From: Eubacteriales bacterium mix99
Lineage (GTDB): Bacteria; Bacillota; Clostridia; Caldicoprobacterales; DTU083
DNA: 64,000 nt
Reading direction: 5' to 3'
Assembly: GCA_038396605.1 (NCBI GenBank)
Contig: CP121690.1
Location: 2,570,356 to 2,634,355 of the forward strand
Below are positions 52,917 to 60,580 of this stretch, piece after piece (within the stretch, counting starts at the first letter, position 1; each line of letters begins with the position of its first letter). The notes under the pieces were generated by a model. That model was not told the DNA's origin and did not search any database. It saw only the letters and a program-made list of their open reading frames with translations. The translations under genes and the position numbers were made by a program.

Positions 52917-54304
52917 GTATCCTCATCCTCATCCGATTTTTCCTCGTCGGTCCCATCCCCCTGCCCTTCCTCCCGGGCAGTTCGGTCATTTCTGACGGAT
53001 ACCCCTTCCACGATACCGATCATGCTGAGACTGACGATCATGGAGCTTCCCCCATAGCTCACAAAAGGAAGGGTGATGCCGGTGAGAGGGATCATCTTAA
53101 TCACTCCCCCGATGATAATAAAAGCCTGAATTGCCAGGGAAATTGAAGCACCGCTTGCAAGCAGCGTGTCGGAAGCCCGGTGTGCATGAAGAGCCTTCTG
53201 CATACTCCGGATCAGAATAAGAATATATAACCCAATCACCATGCCTCCAACCAGGATACCGAACTCTTCACATATGGCGGCAAAAATAAAATCCGTGCGG
53301 GACGCCGGAATAGCATACGGTTCTCCAAGATTCAAGCCCATCCCGAACCAGCCGCCGCTGCCCATGGCCATCAGGGACTGAGCGACCTGATAGCCTTTGC
53401 CTCCCACATCCGCCCATGGATTTTTCCAGGCTTCCACCCGCACCTGAACATGGGAAAAAAGGTGATACCCAATCACCGACGCAGCAATGCCGGCGCCAGC
53501 CGCAGCAGCGGTAACCAGCCAGTCGCTGGTTGCAATATAATACATAAAGAGAAACACCAGAAAATAATGCAGTGCACCTCCCAGATCCTTCTGCATTGCC
53601 ACCCCAAGAATGGAAAACATCGCAAACAGCAATGCCGGGATTCGCTGCCGGAATGTTTGCATTTCCTCCAGCGAGTAAGCCAGCACGACGATAAAAATCA
53701 CCTTGGCAAACTCTGCCGGCTGTATGGAAAAATCTCCGATGGGCAGTTTGCTGGTCGCGCCACCTGATTTTTCCCCAAAAAATGCCACCAGAAACACGAT
53801 CGCCGGTCCCAGCACCATCAGGGGAGTAAGCAGCCAGCCAGGCTTGCGGATGTGCGGAATCACCAGCATGGCCAGAAAAAGGACAATATTGCCGGCAGCA
53901 AACCATTCCGCCTGACGCAGGGCAAGCGTCGGCGTAAGTCTCTGTAAAATGACAAAGCCCAGTATGGCAAGTGTATCCACCATCAAAAGAAGGATTTCAT
54001 CCATGCCCCGGAATACATAGTACAGAAAGTAAAATTGAAACAGGATCATCGCCGAGACAAGGACACCCAGCAACGCCGTATCTTTATCAAAACCGGACGG
54101 ATCCCGGAAGGCCAGCAACCCAAAGGCACTCAGAGAGAATAAAGTCAATATAAAGGGAATGTTGCCGGTGGAACGCCTGTCCGATTTTCCGGACATGACG
54201 CCCCGCAAGGTTCGGTATGTTGCCTGAATAAAAACATAAGCCAACAAAAATACAAACCAATAGCGAAGCGTCAGAGCCAATATCTCATACTGTTTACTGT
54301 TCAC
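52913..54304 (-). CDS. SEDS-family peptidoglycan polymerase (FtsW/RodA/SpoVE)
   Basis: 463 residues, about ten membrane helices. SEDS signatures GDFSIQPAEFAKVIFIVVLAYSL, MQKDLGGALHYFLVFLFMYYIA with the catalytic-type Asp, and PLTGITLPFVSYGGSSMIVSLSMIGIV at the end. It polymerises lipid II. The start is GTG at 54304 with a weak ribosome binding site. C-terminal tail is acidic (DEEKSDEDEDT). Confidence 0.93.
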   Translation of the reverse strand: MNSKQYEILALTLRYWFVFLLAYVFIQATYRTLRGVMSGKSDRRSTGNIPFILTLFSLSAFGLLAFRDPSGFDKDTALLGVLVSAMILFQFYFLYYVFRGMDEILLLMVDTLAILGFVILQRLTPTLALRQAEWFAAGNIVLFLAMLVIPHIRKPGWLLTPLMVLGPAIVFLVAFFGEKSGGATSKLPIGDFSIQPAEFAKVIFIVVLAYSLEEMQTFRQRIPALLFAMFSILGVAMQKDLGGALHYFLVFLFMYYIATSDWLVTAAAAGAGIAASVIGYHLFSHVQVRVEAWKNPWADVGGKGYQVAQSLMAMGSGGWFGMGLNLGEPYAIPASRTDFIFAAICEEFGILVGGMVIGLYILILIRSMQKALHAHRASDTLLASGASISLAIQAFIIIGGVIKMIPLTGITLPFVSYGGSSMIVSLSMIGIVEGVSVRNDRTAREEGQGDGTDEEKSDEDEDT

Positions 54305-54412
54305 AAGGAAATACCCCGCTCATCCGAATGACTTAAGGAATGCTCTTAATCATTCAACATCAAGGAACCAAACACTTTCCGTTATACTTTTCCCGCTTTT
54401 CTTCCCCCAATG

Positions 54413-54441
54413 GAATATTTTACGGTGAAAAGCATAATAAT
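54413..54441 (+). promoter_or_regulatory. Possible sigma-E-type promoter of 54477 gene
   Basis: GAATATT (54413-54419), 13 nt, CATAATAAT (54433-54441), close to the mother-cell pattern KMATATT / CATACAnT but with one base too short a spacer. Suggestive only. Confidence 0.3.
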
Positions 54442-54476
54442 TAAATATCCATCTTTCAACAAAGGAGGAAACCCAG

Positions 54477-54779
54477 GTGCGGAAACAGTTTGATTTCATA
54501 CCCATTATATTACAGGGAATCGGGCAGACCCAATACCTGTACGCAACGGATATTCTGTGTCAATTATACCGTCACCGGGCTGAAATGTCCATAAAGGATC
54601 TGATGGCATTTTTTCGGCATCGGAATATGCCACAGGTATGGGAGACCATCATGACCCTTCGGGATTTGGATTATATCTGTCCCTCATCACAGGAAGATCG
54701 CTTTCAGATCACAGAACAGGGAACGGAAAAAATACAAATGATCCTGGCGTGCTTCCGCCTGGATCGCGCGGTCCGGTAA
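54477..54779 (+). CDS. Small uncharacterised protein, possible winged helix
   Basis: 100 residues, GTG start with AAAGGAGG 8 nt upstream. The sequence DILCQLYRHRAEMSIKDLMAFF...MPQVWETIMTLRDLDYI...DRFQITEQGTEKIQMIL has the helix pattern and TEQG wing of winged-helix regulators, but I do not recognise a family. It stands alone and rightward, divergent from the SEDS gene, and ends at a bidirectional terminator. Confidence 0.7.
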   Translation: MRKQFDFIPIILQGIGQTQYLYATDILCQLYRHRAEMSIKDLMAFFRHRNMPQVWETIMTLRDLDYICPSSQEDRFQITEQGTEKIQMILACFRLDRAVR

Positions 54780-54816
54780 AAGCTCACAGCACTCCCATTC
54801 TGTAAAGCGTATTAAG

Positions 54817-54847
54817 AAAGGCAGTTGTGCATTGCCAACTGCCTTTT
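54817..54847. terminator. Bidirectional terminator
   Basis: Perfect 11-bp stem AAAGGCAGTTG/CAACTGCCTTT with an 8-nt loop, A-rich left and T-rich right. It serves both the 54477 gene and the receiver gene. Confidence 0.85.
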
Positions 54848-55244
54848 AAAAGTATCTTCTTACATTGGTCTCAATTTCCGCCTTTGCCCGCTTCAGAACC
54901 TGATTGATCTCTTCCGGCTTCACCGGCTTGAGAATGTAATCGTATGCCCCGACCTTCATGGCCTGCCGCAGATAGTCAAAGTTATCATAGTTGCTGACAA
55001 TAACATATTTGATATCCGGCCAGCGCTTTTTTGCCGTTTCAATGAAGGTGATACCATCCATTTTCGGCATGCGGATCTCTGTAAATATAACATGCGGGGA
55101 TACATGGGGCAAAAGTACCAGCGCTTCCTCGCCGTTGGAAGCTTCGCCGACCAGTTCAAAATCATTTTCCACCCATTTCACCTTGCTGTCGATATCCCTG
55201 CGCGCATTGTAACTGCTGTCCACCATAACCACACGTAAATTCAA
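54846..55244 (-). CDS. Stand-alone receiver-domain protein lacking the phospho-acceptor Asp
   Basis: 132 residues, one REC domain of the YesN-like type, without an output domain. The acceptor Asp is replaced by Glu56 (FTEIRMPKMDG) and the acidic pair is Asp9-Ser10 (VDSS). Ser84 and Lys106 of the switch are kept. Glu at this site often mimics the active state in engineered receivers, so it may act as a constitutive protein-interaction module. TTG at 55244 has GGAAGG 6 nt upstream; a longer frame to 55316 runs past the promoter. No histidine kinase gene is in the window. Confidence 0.85.
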   Translation of the reverse strand: MNLRVVMVDSSYNARRDIDSKVKWVENDFELVGEASNGEEALVLLPHVSPHVIFTEIRMPKMDGITFIETAKKRWPDIKYVIVSNYDNFDYLRQAMKVGAYDYILKPVKPEEINQVLKRAKAEIETNVRRYF

Positions 55245-55277
55245 TGCATTCCTTCCTTTCCTTTGCACTTCATAAGG

Positions 55278-55306
55278 ATTATAGCACCGAATGATTTGGT
55301 TGGAAA
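55278..55306 (-). promoter_or_regulatory. Promoter of the receiver gene
   Basis: Minus strand TTTCCA (55306-55301), 17 nt, TATAAT (55283-55278), about 35 nt before the TTG start. Confidence 0.6.
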
Positions 55307-55431
55307 CTGATTTCATGATATTTTGGCATATTGCTGTTTTCCCATGCCTTGAATTGGGAGAAATGGTTCTGTCATATCAGATCGGTCCGAAGAAAATGCG
55401 CACGTTATTCTTTCCACCGGAGGATAGCAGA

Positions 55432-55467
55432 AATCCGAACCGCTCCAATTGGAAGCAGGTTCGGATT
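55432..55467. repeat. Perfect 10-bp inverted repeat with nested palindrome after tRNA-Arg
   Basis: AATCCGAACC (55432-55441) and GGTTCGGATT (55458-55467), with TCCAATTGGA between them. It lies 10 nt beyond the tRNA-Arg 3' end. No T-run follows, so it is an incomplete terminator, an RNA-processing structure or a protein-binding palindrome. Confidence 0.6.
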
Positions 55468-55476
55468 CGCTATGAA

Positions 55477-55552
55477 TGGTGCGTCTGACTGGATTCGAAC
55501 CAGCGGCCTTTCGGGTCGGAGCCGAACGCTCTATCCCCTGAGCTACAGACGC
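55477..55552 (-). tRNA. tRNA-Arg (CCG)
   Basis: 76 nt with encoded CCA. Acceptor arms GCGTCTG/CAGACGC, anticodon stem TTCGG/CCGAA, loop CTCCGAC giving CCG, T-loop TTCGAAT. Single-gene unit with its own promoter. Confidence 0.97.
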
Positions 55553-55564
55553 CCAACAACATTT

Positions 55565-55593
55565 ATTATATCATATATTTCAAAGAGCCACAA
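55565..55593 (-). promoter_or_regulatory. Promoter of tRNA-Arg
   Basis: Minus strand TTGTGG (55593-55588), 17 nt, TATAAT (55570-55565) preceded by TGA; start about 6 nt before the tRNA. Confidence 0.7.
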
Positions 55594-55607
55594 CCCCGGA
55601 TTTCTGC

Positions 55608-55620
55608 TTTTATATATCCG
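55608..55620. repeat. Left 13-bp target-site duplication of the IS30-family element
   Basis: TTTTATATATCCG, repeated at 57309-57321 on the other side of the element. Confidence 0.8.
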
Positions 55621-55621
55621 C

Positions 55622-55650
55622 GTGAATAGAAAAAGTAACATCCAGAGTCA
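55622..55650. repeat. Left inverted repeat of the IS
   Basis: Matches 57278-57307 in inverted orientation. Read outward (minus strand) it contains TTGACT, 17 nt, TATTCA. Confidence 0.8.
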
Positions 55651-55756
55651 AGCGACCTCATTGGACGTAAGTCTTACGGTAAATTCCAGAATAAGATTGC
55701 AAATCCAGGTTCCACAGTTCATAATGAAGGTGTACCGCCAAAGGAGGCCAATGATT

Positions 55757-57019
55757 ATGAAGAGACAACTGCTTCATGACAATACTCATCTATCTTTGGA
55801 GGACAGAAAGATCATCCAGGTTGGAATTGAAAACAATTCCACCAAATCATCCATTGCACGGACCATCGGAAAAGATGCCACCACCGTCGCAAAGGAAATC
55901 AGGAAGCACCGCAGATTTAAACCCCGCAATCCGTTTAATCATCCCATTGTGTGCACCAAAATGCGCACCTGCCCAACAAAGCCCTGCGTTAAAAAATGCG
56001 CCTTCTATGAAGAGCCCATATGTAATCGCCGTGACAAATCTCCGGGAGCCTGCAACAAATGCAAGGACAGCCCCGGATGCCATCTCGATAAGTATTACTA
56101 CAACGCGGTATCCGCTGATAAGAAATACCACGATGATCTTGTCGAGACCCGCGAGGGCGTCAACCTCACAACCGGAGAGTGTGACTCCATTGCCCAAATC
56201 CTTGTTCCCCTGCTTAAGAAAGGGCAGTCCATTCATCAGATCCTTTCCGCGCACCCAGAGGTAAAACAGTGTGAAAGGACATTGTATAATTACATTGAAA
56301 GCGGAATCTTCAAAGAGTATGGCGTAGACAACTTTTCCCTCAAGGAACAGGTCAATCGCAAACAGTTCCGGCAAAAATACAAAAAACGTAAGGCCCCGGC
56401 GAACTATGAAGGACGGAAATACGCCGATTATCTGCACTTCCTGTCTGAAAATCCGGAAACGCCAACAGTGGAAATGGATACCGTCTACAATAGTCAGGAA
56501 GGGCCTTACATTCAGACTTTCCTGTTCCCCAAAACTGCTTTCATGATTGGGTTCCTGCACCCGCATAAAACCAGTGAGAGCATGGCGAAAAGCATCGACT
56601 GGCTTCAGGAAAAGCTTGGAGCGGAACAATTCTCCAAACTATTTCCTGTCTTGCTCACAGACCGTGGGCCCGAATTTGAGATGCACCGACTTTTTGAGTT
56701 GAATCCATCCGGCAATTCGCGGCTTAGCATATTCTATTGCGACCCTATGCAATCATGCCAAAAGCCACATGTCGAAAACAACCACAACTACGTGCGTGAT
56801 ATCATCCCGAACTCTTATCCCCTCAGCGGTCTAACGCAGGAAAGCATTGATCTTATGTTTTCCCACATTAATTCGGCACCCCGAAAGTCCCTTGGTGATA
56901 AAACACCTTTTGAGGTCTTTTGCTTTCTTTACGGTAAGGACGTGCCGAAGGTTCTGAACATAAGAGAAATAGATCGTGATGATGTAGTGCTGAAACCGGA
57001 ACTTATTTTCGCAAAATAG
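55757..57019 (+). CDS. IS30-family transposase
   Basis: 420 residues. N-terminal HTH (LSLEDRKIIQVGIENNSTKSSIARTIGKDATTVAKEIRKHRR), then a cysteine cluster (C66, C72, C77, C81, C89, C99, C102, C108) that could bind zinc, and a DDE catalytic core with D241 (VEMDTV), D302 (LLTDRGPEF) and E340 (KPHVENNH). All catalytic residues are present. ATG at 55757 has AGGAGG 9 nt upstream; the frame runs open further upstream through the IS end and antisense tRNA, which is not coding. Confidence 0.94.
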   Translation: MKRQLLHDNTHLSLEDRKIIQVGIENNSTKSSIARTIGKDATTVAKEIRKHRRFKPRNPFNHPIVCTKMRTCPTKPCVKKCAFYEEPICNRRDKSPGACNKCKDSPGCHLDKYYYNAVSADKKYHDDLVETREGVNLTTGECDSIAQILVPLLKKGQSIHQILSAHPEVKQCERTLYNYIESGIFKEYGVDNFSLKEQVNRKQFRQKYKKRKAPANYEGRKYADYLHFLSENPETPTVEMDTVYNSQEGPYIQTFLFPKTAFMIGFLHPHKTSESMAKSIDWLQEKLGAEQFSKLFPVLLTDRGPEFEMHRLFELNPSGNSRLSIFYCDPMQSCQKPHVENNHNYVRDIIPNSYPLSGLTQESIDLMFSHINSAPRKSLGDKTPFEVFCFLYGKDVPKVLNIREIDRDDVVLKPELIFAK

Positions 57020-57277
57020 CGGAATAACTACAGTCCCAACCTTTTGCAGCATTTATTTCCGGCGGTACACAGACAACTCCAGCTCATCTTTGACTTGTGG
57101 AATTTAATCTTTCAGCTTTGAAATTTTAATTTTTTTCAGGTCTGTTTGCCATGCCCAAATTTTCTTCCAATTGATCATTTTTATCAATTTCACACTTTCC
57201 ACACCTTCAATATCATCTCTTCAAGCCTCTATTCCAAGCCCTTTCCGGAACTTACCCCTTCATCTTTTATGGGGCTT
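57020..57277. other. Non-coding right part of the IS
   Basis: About 260 bp between transposase stop and right terminal repeat. No ORF with a ribosome binding site and no clear terminator was seen. Confidence 0.5.
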
Positions 57278-57307
57278 TTGACTCTGGAAGGTACTTTTTC
57301 TATTCAC
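57278..57307. repeat. Right inverted repeat of the IS
   Basis: Complement of the left repeat with few mismatches. On the plus strand it reads TTGACT (57279-57284), 17 nt, TATTCA (57301-57306 region) toward the outside, i.e. antisense into cdaR. Confidence 0.8.
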
Positions 57308-57308
57308 A

Positions 57309-57321
57309 TTTTATATATCCG
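57309..57321. repeat. Right 13-bp target-site duplication
   Basis: TTTTATATATCCG, identical to 55608-55620. Confidence 0.8.
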
Positions 57322-57343
57322 GACAGATGTCCTGGTTCCCGTC

Positions 57344-58705
57344 TTATGGCGTTTCCGTAGGCTCCGGTGTTTCTGTCGGTTCCGGTGTTTTCGTCGGCTC
57401 CGGTGTTTTCGTCGGCTTCGGCGTTTCAGAGGATGTCGTTTCTTCAGCAACCGATGTAATCCGGACGGTTATCCTGTCTGCGGACTTGCTGACAATCTGT
57501 ACTTCCTTCGGAGCCTTTAGATCCAAAGACAGATCATATTGGCCGGGACGAAAGCCTCCGTCCCCCGGGCTGATCTTTGCAAAATCAGCGGAGGCTGTCA
57601 GGCTTTGCTCATTCAGGGAGTTCATGGCGGTATACGATCCTTTCAACTGAACCGTAACCGGTGCACTGATGATTTCCGCATGAAAACCTTCCGGAATATT
57701 CTTCAGATCAATCTGATTCAGGACAATATCCTTGTTTGCCGTGGTTTCCCGAATATGAACCACAACACTGACCTGGTAGGACTGATCGGAAGATAAATAT
57801 AAACCCTTTACTTTATTGACCGTCACCGTCTTTCGGACATCCTTTGCTGCGCCCTGAATATTTACTTCCTGGGTAGTCAAGGATTCCAGCTGTTCCATTA
57901 TACCGGGAGAAGCGTCGACCTTTAACCTGTCCGGCCGGACTTCCACCTTATCCACCACAAACCCGCTGGCGGGAACACCGGTGATATTGACCTTCACCGG
58001 GATCTCCTGAATCGGATAAATCGGAATCCGCACCATGACGGTTTCCTGACGCAGATGCAGATATTCTGAGAAAACAACATTATTTTCGGAATCCATCAAC
58101 CGAACAGGCATGGACTGTTCAATCGTACTCGCATCGCCATTCAGCTTTACTTCCACAACACCTTCCGCCACCTGTTCCACCAGGGACTGGGCACCATATA
58201 TGGTAACATTCTCGGGCTCCACACTTGGCGAATGAACAGAATATCCATCTGCTGCCTTTCCAATCCCTTTCTGATTCACTTTCACCGGAATGTTCCTGGA
58301 GGTAATTCGATTCACGGTCAATGGCACTTCCGGGATCTTATCCAGCTTTACCTCCCGCGGGCGCAGCCCTTCGATCCTCAGCTCCACTTTCCGGGTCCCT
58401 GTCCAGTCTATGTGTTGCAGATCAAGGACAGCCTTCAGATTCGCCGTATTGACTTTCCGGATGTCATTCACAAGTCCCCGGATGCGGACCGTTACGGTGC
58501 CAACCGGCTTTTCCACCAAAGTCAATTGTTTGTCGTTCAATGCATCCTCATTGACAACAACAATCGGAACATCTGAAATGGGCCGGGTTGTTTCAGGATT
58601 CAGCTCACTGATGGCGTACAGCCATAGAATAACTGCTATGATAACAGAAATTATTTTCAGTACCAGATCGTTTTGCCATGGTTTTTTATTGTCCATCCTG
58701 TTCAT
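57344..58705 (-). CDS. cdaR: YbbR-domain regulator of c-di-AMP synthesis (CdaR)
   Basis: 453 residues: N-terminal membrane helix (LVLKIISVIIAVILWLYAI), then repeated YbbR domains (for example IPVKVNQKGIGKAADGYSVHSPSVEPENVTIYG). The C-terminus ends in a Thr-Pro-Glu-Pro repeat of 15-bp units (57360-57420), perhaps a wall-spanning or flexible tail. It is the extracytoplasmic partner of CdaA. GGAGG stands 7 nt before the ATG; it overlaps cdaA by 20 nt. glmM, normally next, is missing; an IS lies 22 bp past the stop. Confidence 0.93.
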   Translation of the reverse strand: MNRMDNKKPWQNDLVLKIISVIIAVILWLYAISELNPETTRPISDVPIVVVNEDALNDKQLTLVEKPVGTVTVRIRGLVNDIRKVNTANLKAVLDLQHIDWTGTRKVELRIEGLRPREVKLDKIPEVPLTVNRITSRNIPVKVNQKGIGKAADGYSVHSPSVEPENVTIYGAQSLVEQVAEGVVEVKLNGDASTIEQSMPVRLMDSENNVVFSEYLHLRQETVMVRIPIYPIQEIPVKVNITGVPASGFVVDKVEVRPDRLKVDASPGIMEQLESLTTQEVNIQGAAKDVRKTVTVNKVKGLYLSSDQSYQVSVVVHIRETTANKDIVLNQIDLKNIPEGFHAEIISAPVTVQLKGSYTAMNSLNEQSLTASADFAKISPGDGGFRPGQYDLSLDLKAPKEVQIVSKSADRITVRITSVAEETTSSETPKPTKTPEPTKTPEPTETPEPTETP

Positions 58706-59549
58706 TCCTTGACCTCCACTTTTTCACGATGAAGGAGCGTGGTTCCTTTTCCTTTACATACACCTTTTTCAATATTTCCTTTAAGCCTTTGGAATCCAGA
58801 TATCTGGTAAGCTTTCCATTATTGGCTATGGATATGACACCGGTTTCTTCGGATACCACAATGGCAAGGGCGTCGGAATTCTCAGAAATGCCCAGAGCCG
58901 CCCGATGTCTGGTACCCAGCTGCTTGTTGATGTTCCCGTTGTCCGTAAGGGGAAGAAAGCATCCGGCAGCCGCAATCCGATATCCCCGCACAATAACGGC
59001 TCCGTCATGAAGAGGAGTATTGGGTACAAATATGTTTTCCAAAAGGGATCCCGAAAGTTCTCCATCAATCTTCACACCGGTATCGATGACATCGTTGATA
59101 CCGGTCTTCCTTTCAATAACGATCAGGGCGCCTATTTTTGCCCTGGCCATATCCTGCACAGCTCTTGCGATCTCATTGATAAAAAAAAGAGGATCCTTTT
59201 CGTCCTGAATAAACATAAATCGGTCAAAGATACGCCCCCGCCCGATCTGCTCCAATGCCTTACGCAGCTCAGGCTGAAATACGATCAGCAAGGCAATGAC
59301 ACCCACCGTGGCAGTATTTTTTAAAATCCAGTATATGGTGTTCAGCTGCAGCCACTCGCTGAGCTTTGTTACAAACAGCAGAATGGTCAGTCCCTTTAAT
59401 ACCTGCTCTGCACGGGTTTCGCGGATTAAAAGAAGCATTTTGTATACCACATAGGACACAATGGATATGTCTATGATATGCCGGATGACCCATGGAAACT
59501 GTACATACGGTTCAATATAGGAAAACATTCTGGAAAGTCCATCCAACAT
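58686..59549 (-). CDS. cdaA: Diadenylate cyclase CdaA
   Basis: 287 residues: three N-terminal membrane helices (to about residue 93) and the DAC domain with DGA (182-184, LHDGAVIV) and RHR (214-216, LGTRHRAALG). It makes c-di-AMP, controlling potassium and wall homeostasis. AAGGGG lies 9 nt before the ATG. A TATAAT at about 59597-59602 lies within a GGTGGAA/TTCCACC inverted repeat upstream and may be its promoter. Confidence 0.97.
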   Translation of the reverse strand: MLDGLSRMFSYIEPYVQFPWVIRHIIDISIVSYVVYKMLLLIRETRAEQVLKGLTILLFVTKLSEWLQLNTIYWILKNTATVGVIALLIVFQPELRKALEQIGRGRIFDRFMFIQDEKDPLFFINEIARAVQDMARAKIGALIVIERKTGINDVIDTGVKIDGELSGSLLENIFVPNTPLHDGAVIVRGYRIAAAGCFLPLTDNGNINKQLGTRHRAALGISENSDALAIVVSEETGVISIANNGKLTRYLDSKGLKEILKKVYVKEKEPRSFIVKKWRSRNEQDGQ

Positions 59550-59644
59550 GTTGGTACGCCCCTTGCTTTAAAGTATCGTTTGGTGGAAACACCTTTTAAT
59601 TATATAACAACTTCCACCGGATAGGAAGGGACCAATTTGATGCT

Positions 59645-60469
59645 TTATCCCTTCCGTTTCATTATACCATATTCCCGGATATTATATAATCGTTGGCCGG
59701 GATATTCCCGGAAGGAATGCAGCAAAAGAAAAGGATGGGGATTCCTCCCATCCCCATCCCAATGAAATGCCTTTTCTTCTGAAAGATATTCCAGAATGCC
59801 GCTGTAAATGGACCAGGCGATCTTTTCCTGATATTCCTCCGTTTTCAGGAGAGCTTCTTCCCCGGCGTTGGACAGGAAACCGCACTCCACAAGGACCGAT
59901 GGCGCAGGGCTGGCTTTTAAAATCCGGAGATTATCCACTGCTTTTGCTTCCCGGTGATTGCCCTCGATCAGATCTTCCGCCATCCGCCCCTGAATACATT
60001 TTGCCAGCCTCATTCCTTCTCCGCTGCCACTCATATAAAAAGCCTGAGCGCCGAAATACTGACTTTCCGGGAAATGATTCATATGAATGCTCAGTACGAT
60101 ATCTGCGTTGCTCTGCCGGATGATTTCCTCCCTTTTTTTCATATCCCCGGATTTATTGGATGCGGTTCCACGCTGGTTATCCCTTGTCAGAATCACCTTA
60201 CTCTTTTTATCCGCAAGAAGTTTCTTCAGCTTCAGGGCAACTTTCAGATTCAGTTCATCTTCCCTCAGTCCGGACGGACTCAATGCGCCGGAATCAAACC
60301 CGCCATGTCCCGGATCGATAACAATCACCCGGTCCGAAGTGGATAAAATGGAAAAAGCGGGCTGCAGGGAATCCTCCCTGCTTTTCATAAAAAAAAGAAC
60401 AAGCAGCAGGAGGACAAGCAGGATCCAGAATGCCGATATCCATCGCTTTGACAGATAATAAACCTTCAA
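59645..60469 (-). CDS. cwlD: N-acetylmuramoyl-L-alanine amidase, CwlD-like
   Basis: 274 residues: membrane anchor (FWILLVLLLLVLFFM) and an Amidase_3 domain with zinc ligands H55 (DPGHGG), E70 (REDELNL), H129 (SIHMNH) and catalytic E195 (VECGFLSN). CwlD trims stem peptides to form muramic-delta-lactam in spore cortex. A C-terminal extension of about 45 residues after the domain is unusual. The start is TTG with GGGGGTGG just upstream. Confidence 0.9.
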   Translation of the reverse strand: MKVYYLSKRWISAFWILLVLLLLVLFFMKSREDSLQPAFSILSTSDRVIVIDPGHGGFDSGALSPSGLREDELNLKVALKLKKLLADKKSKVILTRDNQRGTASNKSGDMKKREEIIRQSNADIVLSIHMNHFPESQYFGAQAFYMSGSGEGMRLAKCIQGRMAEDLIEGNHREAKAVDNLRILKASPAPSVLVECGFLSNAGEEALLKTEEYQEKIAWSIYSGILEYLSEEKAFHWDGDGRNPHPFLLLHSFREYPGQRLYNIREYGIMKRKG

Positions 60470-60544
60470 CGTTCCACCCCCAGTCGTATCACAGTCAGTA
60501 CAAATTATTCATGGCTCCGGTGATTTATAACCCGCGGCGGCGGA

Positions 60545-60580
60545 AAAAGGCATCTGCAGAATCTACAGGCTGTTTCCCAT
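60545..60580 (-). terminator. Possible terminator after the GH94 gene
   Basis: CTGTAG/CTGCAG stem (one G-U pair) starting at the stop codon, followed by ATGCCTTTTTCC on the minus strand. The T-run is offset by a few bases from the stem. Confidence 0.4.

Larger units (their letters stand above)
55621..57308 (+). mobile_element. IS30-family insertion sequence, complete
   Basis: About 1.69 kb. Left terminal repeat from 55622 (GTGAATAGAAAAAGTA...) and right repeat ending at 57307 as its complement, about 30 bp with two or three mismatches. It is flanked by identical 13-bp sequences. It carries one intact transposase gene. It inserted 22 bp downstream of the cdaR stop and upstream of tRNA-Arg. 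Close identity of the TSD copies and the open frame suggest a recent insertion. Confidence 0.9.

Noticed and set aside
55331-55756. N-terminal extension of the transposase frame
   Set aside because: It runs through antisense tRNA-Arg and the IS left end; a strong ribosome binding site marks the start at 55757.
57344-57430. Tandem 15-bp repeats as a CRISPR-like or regulatory array
   Set aside because: They are in frame within cdaR and encode Thr-Pro-Glu-Pro repeats.
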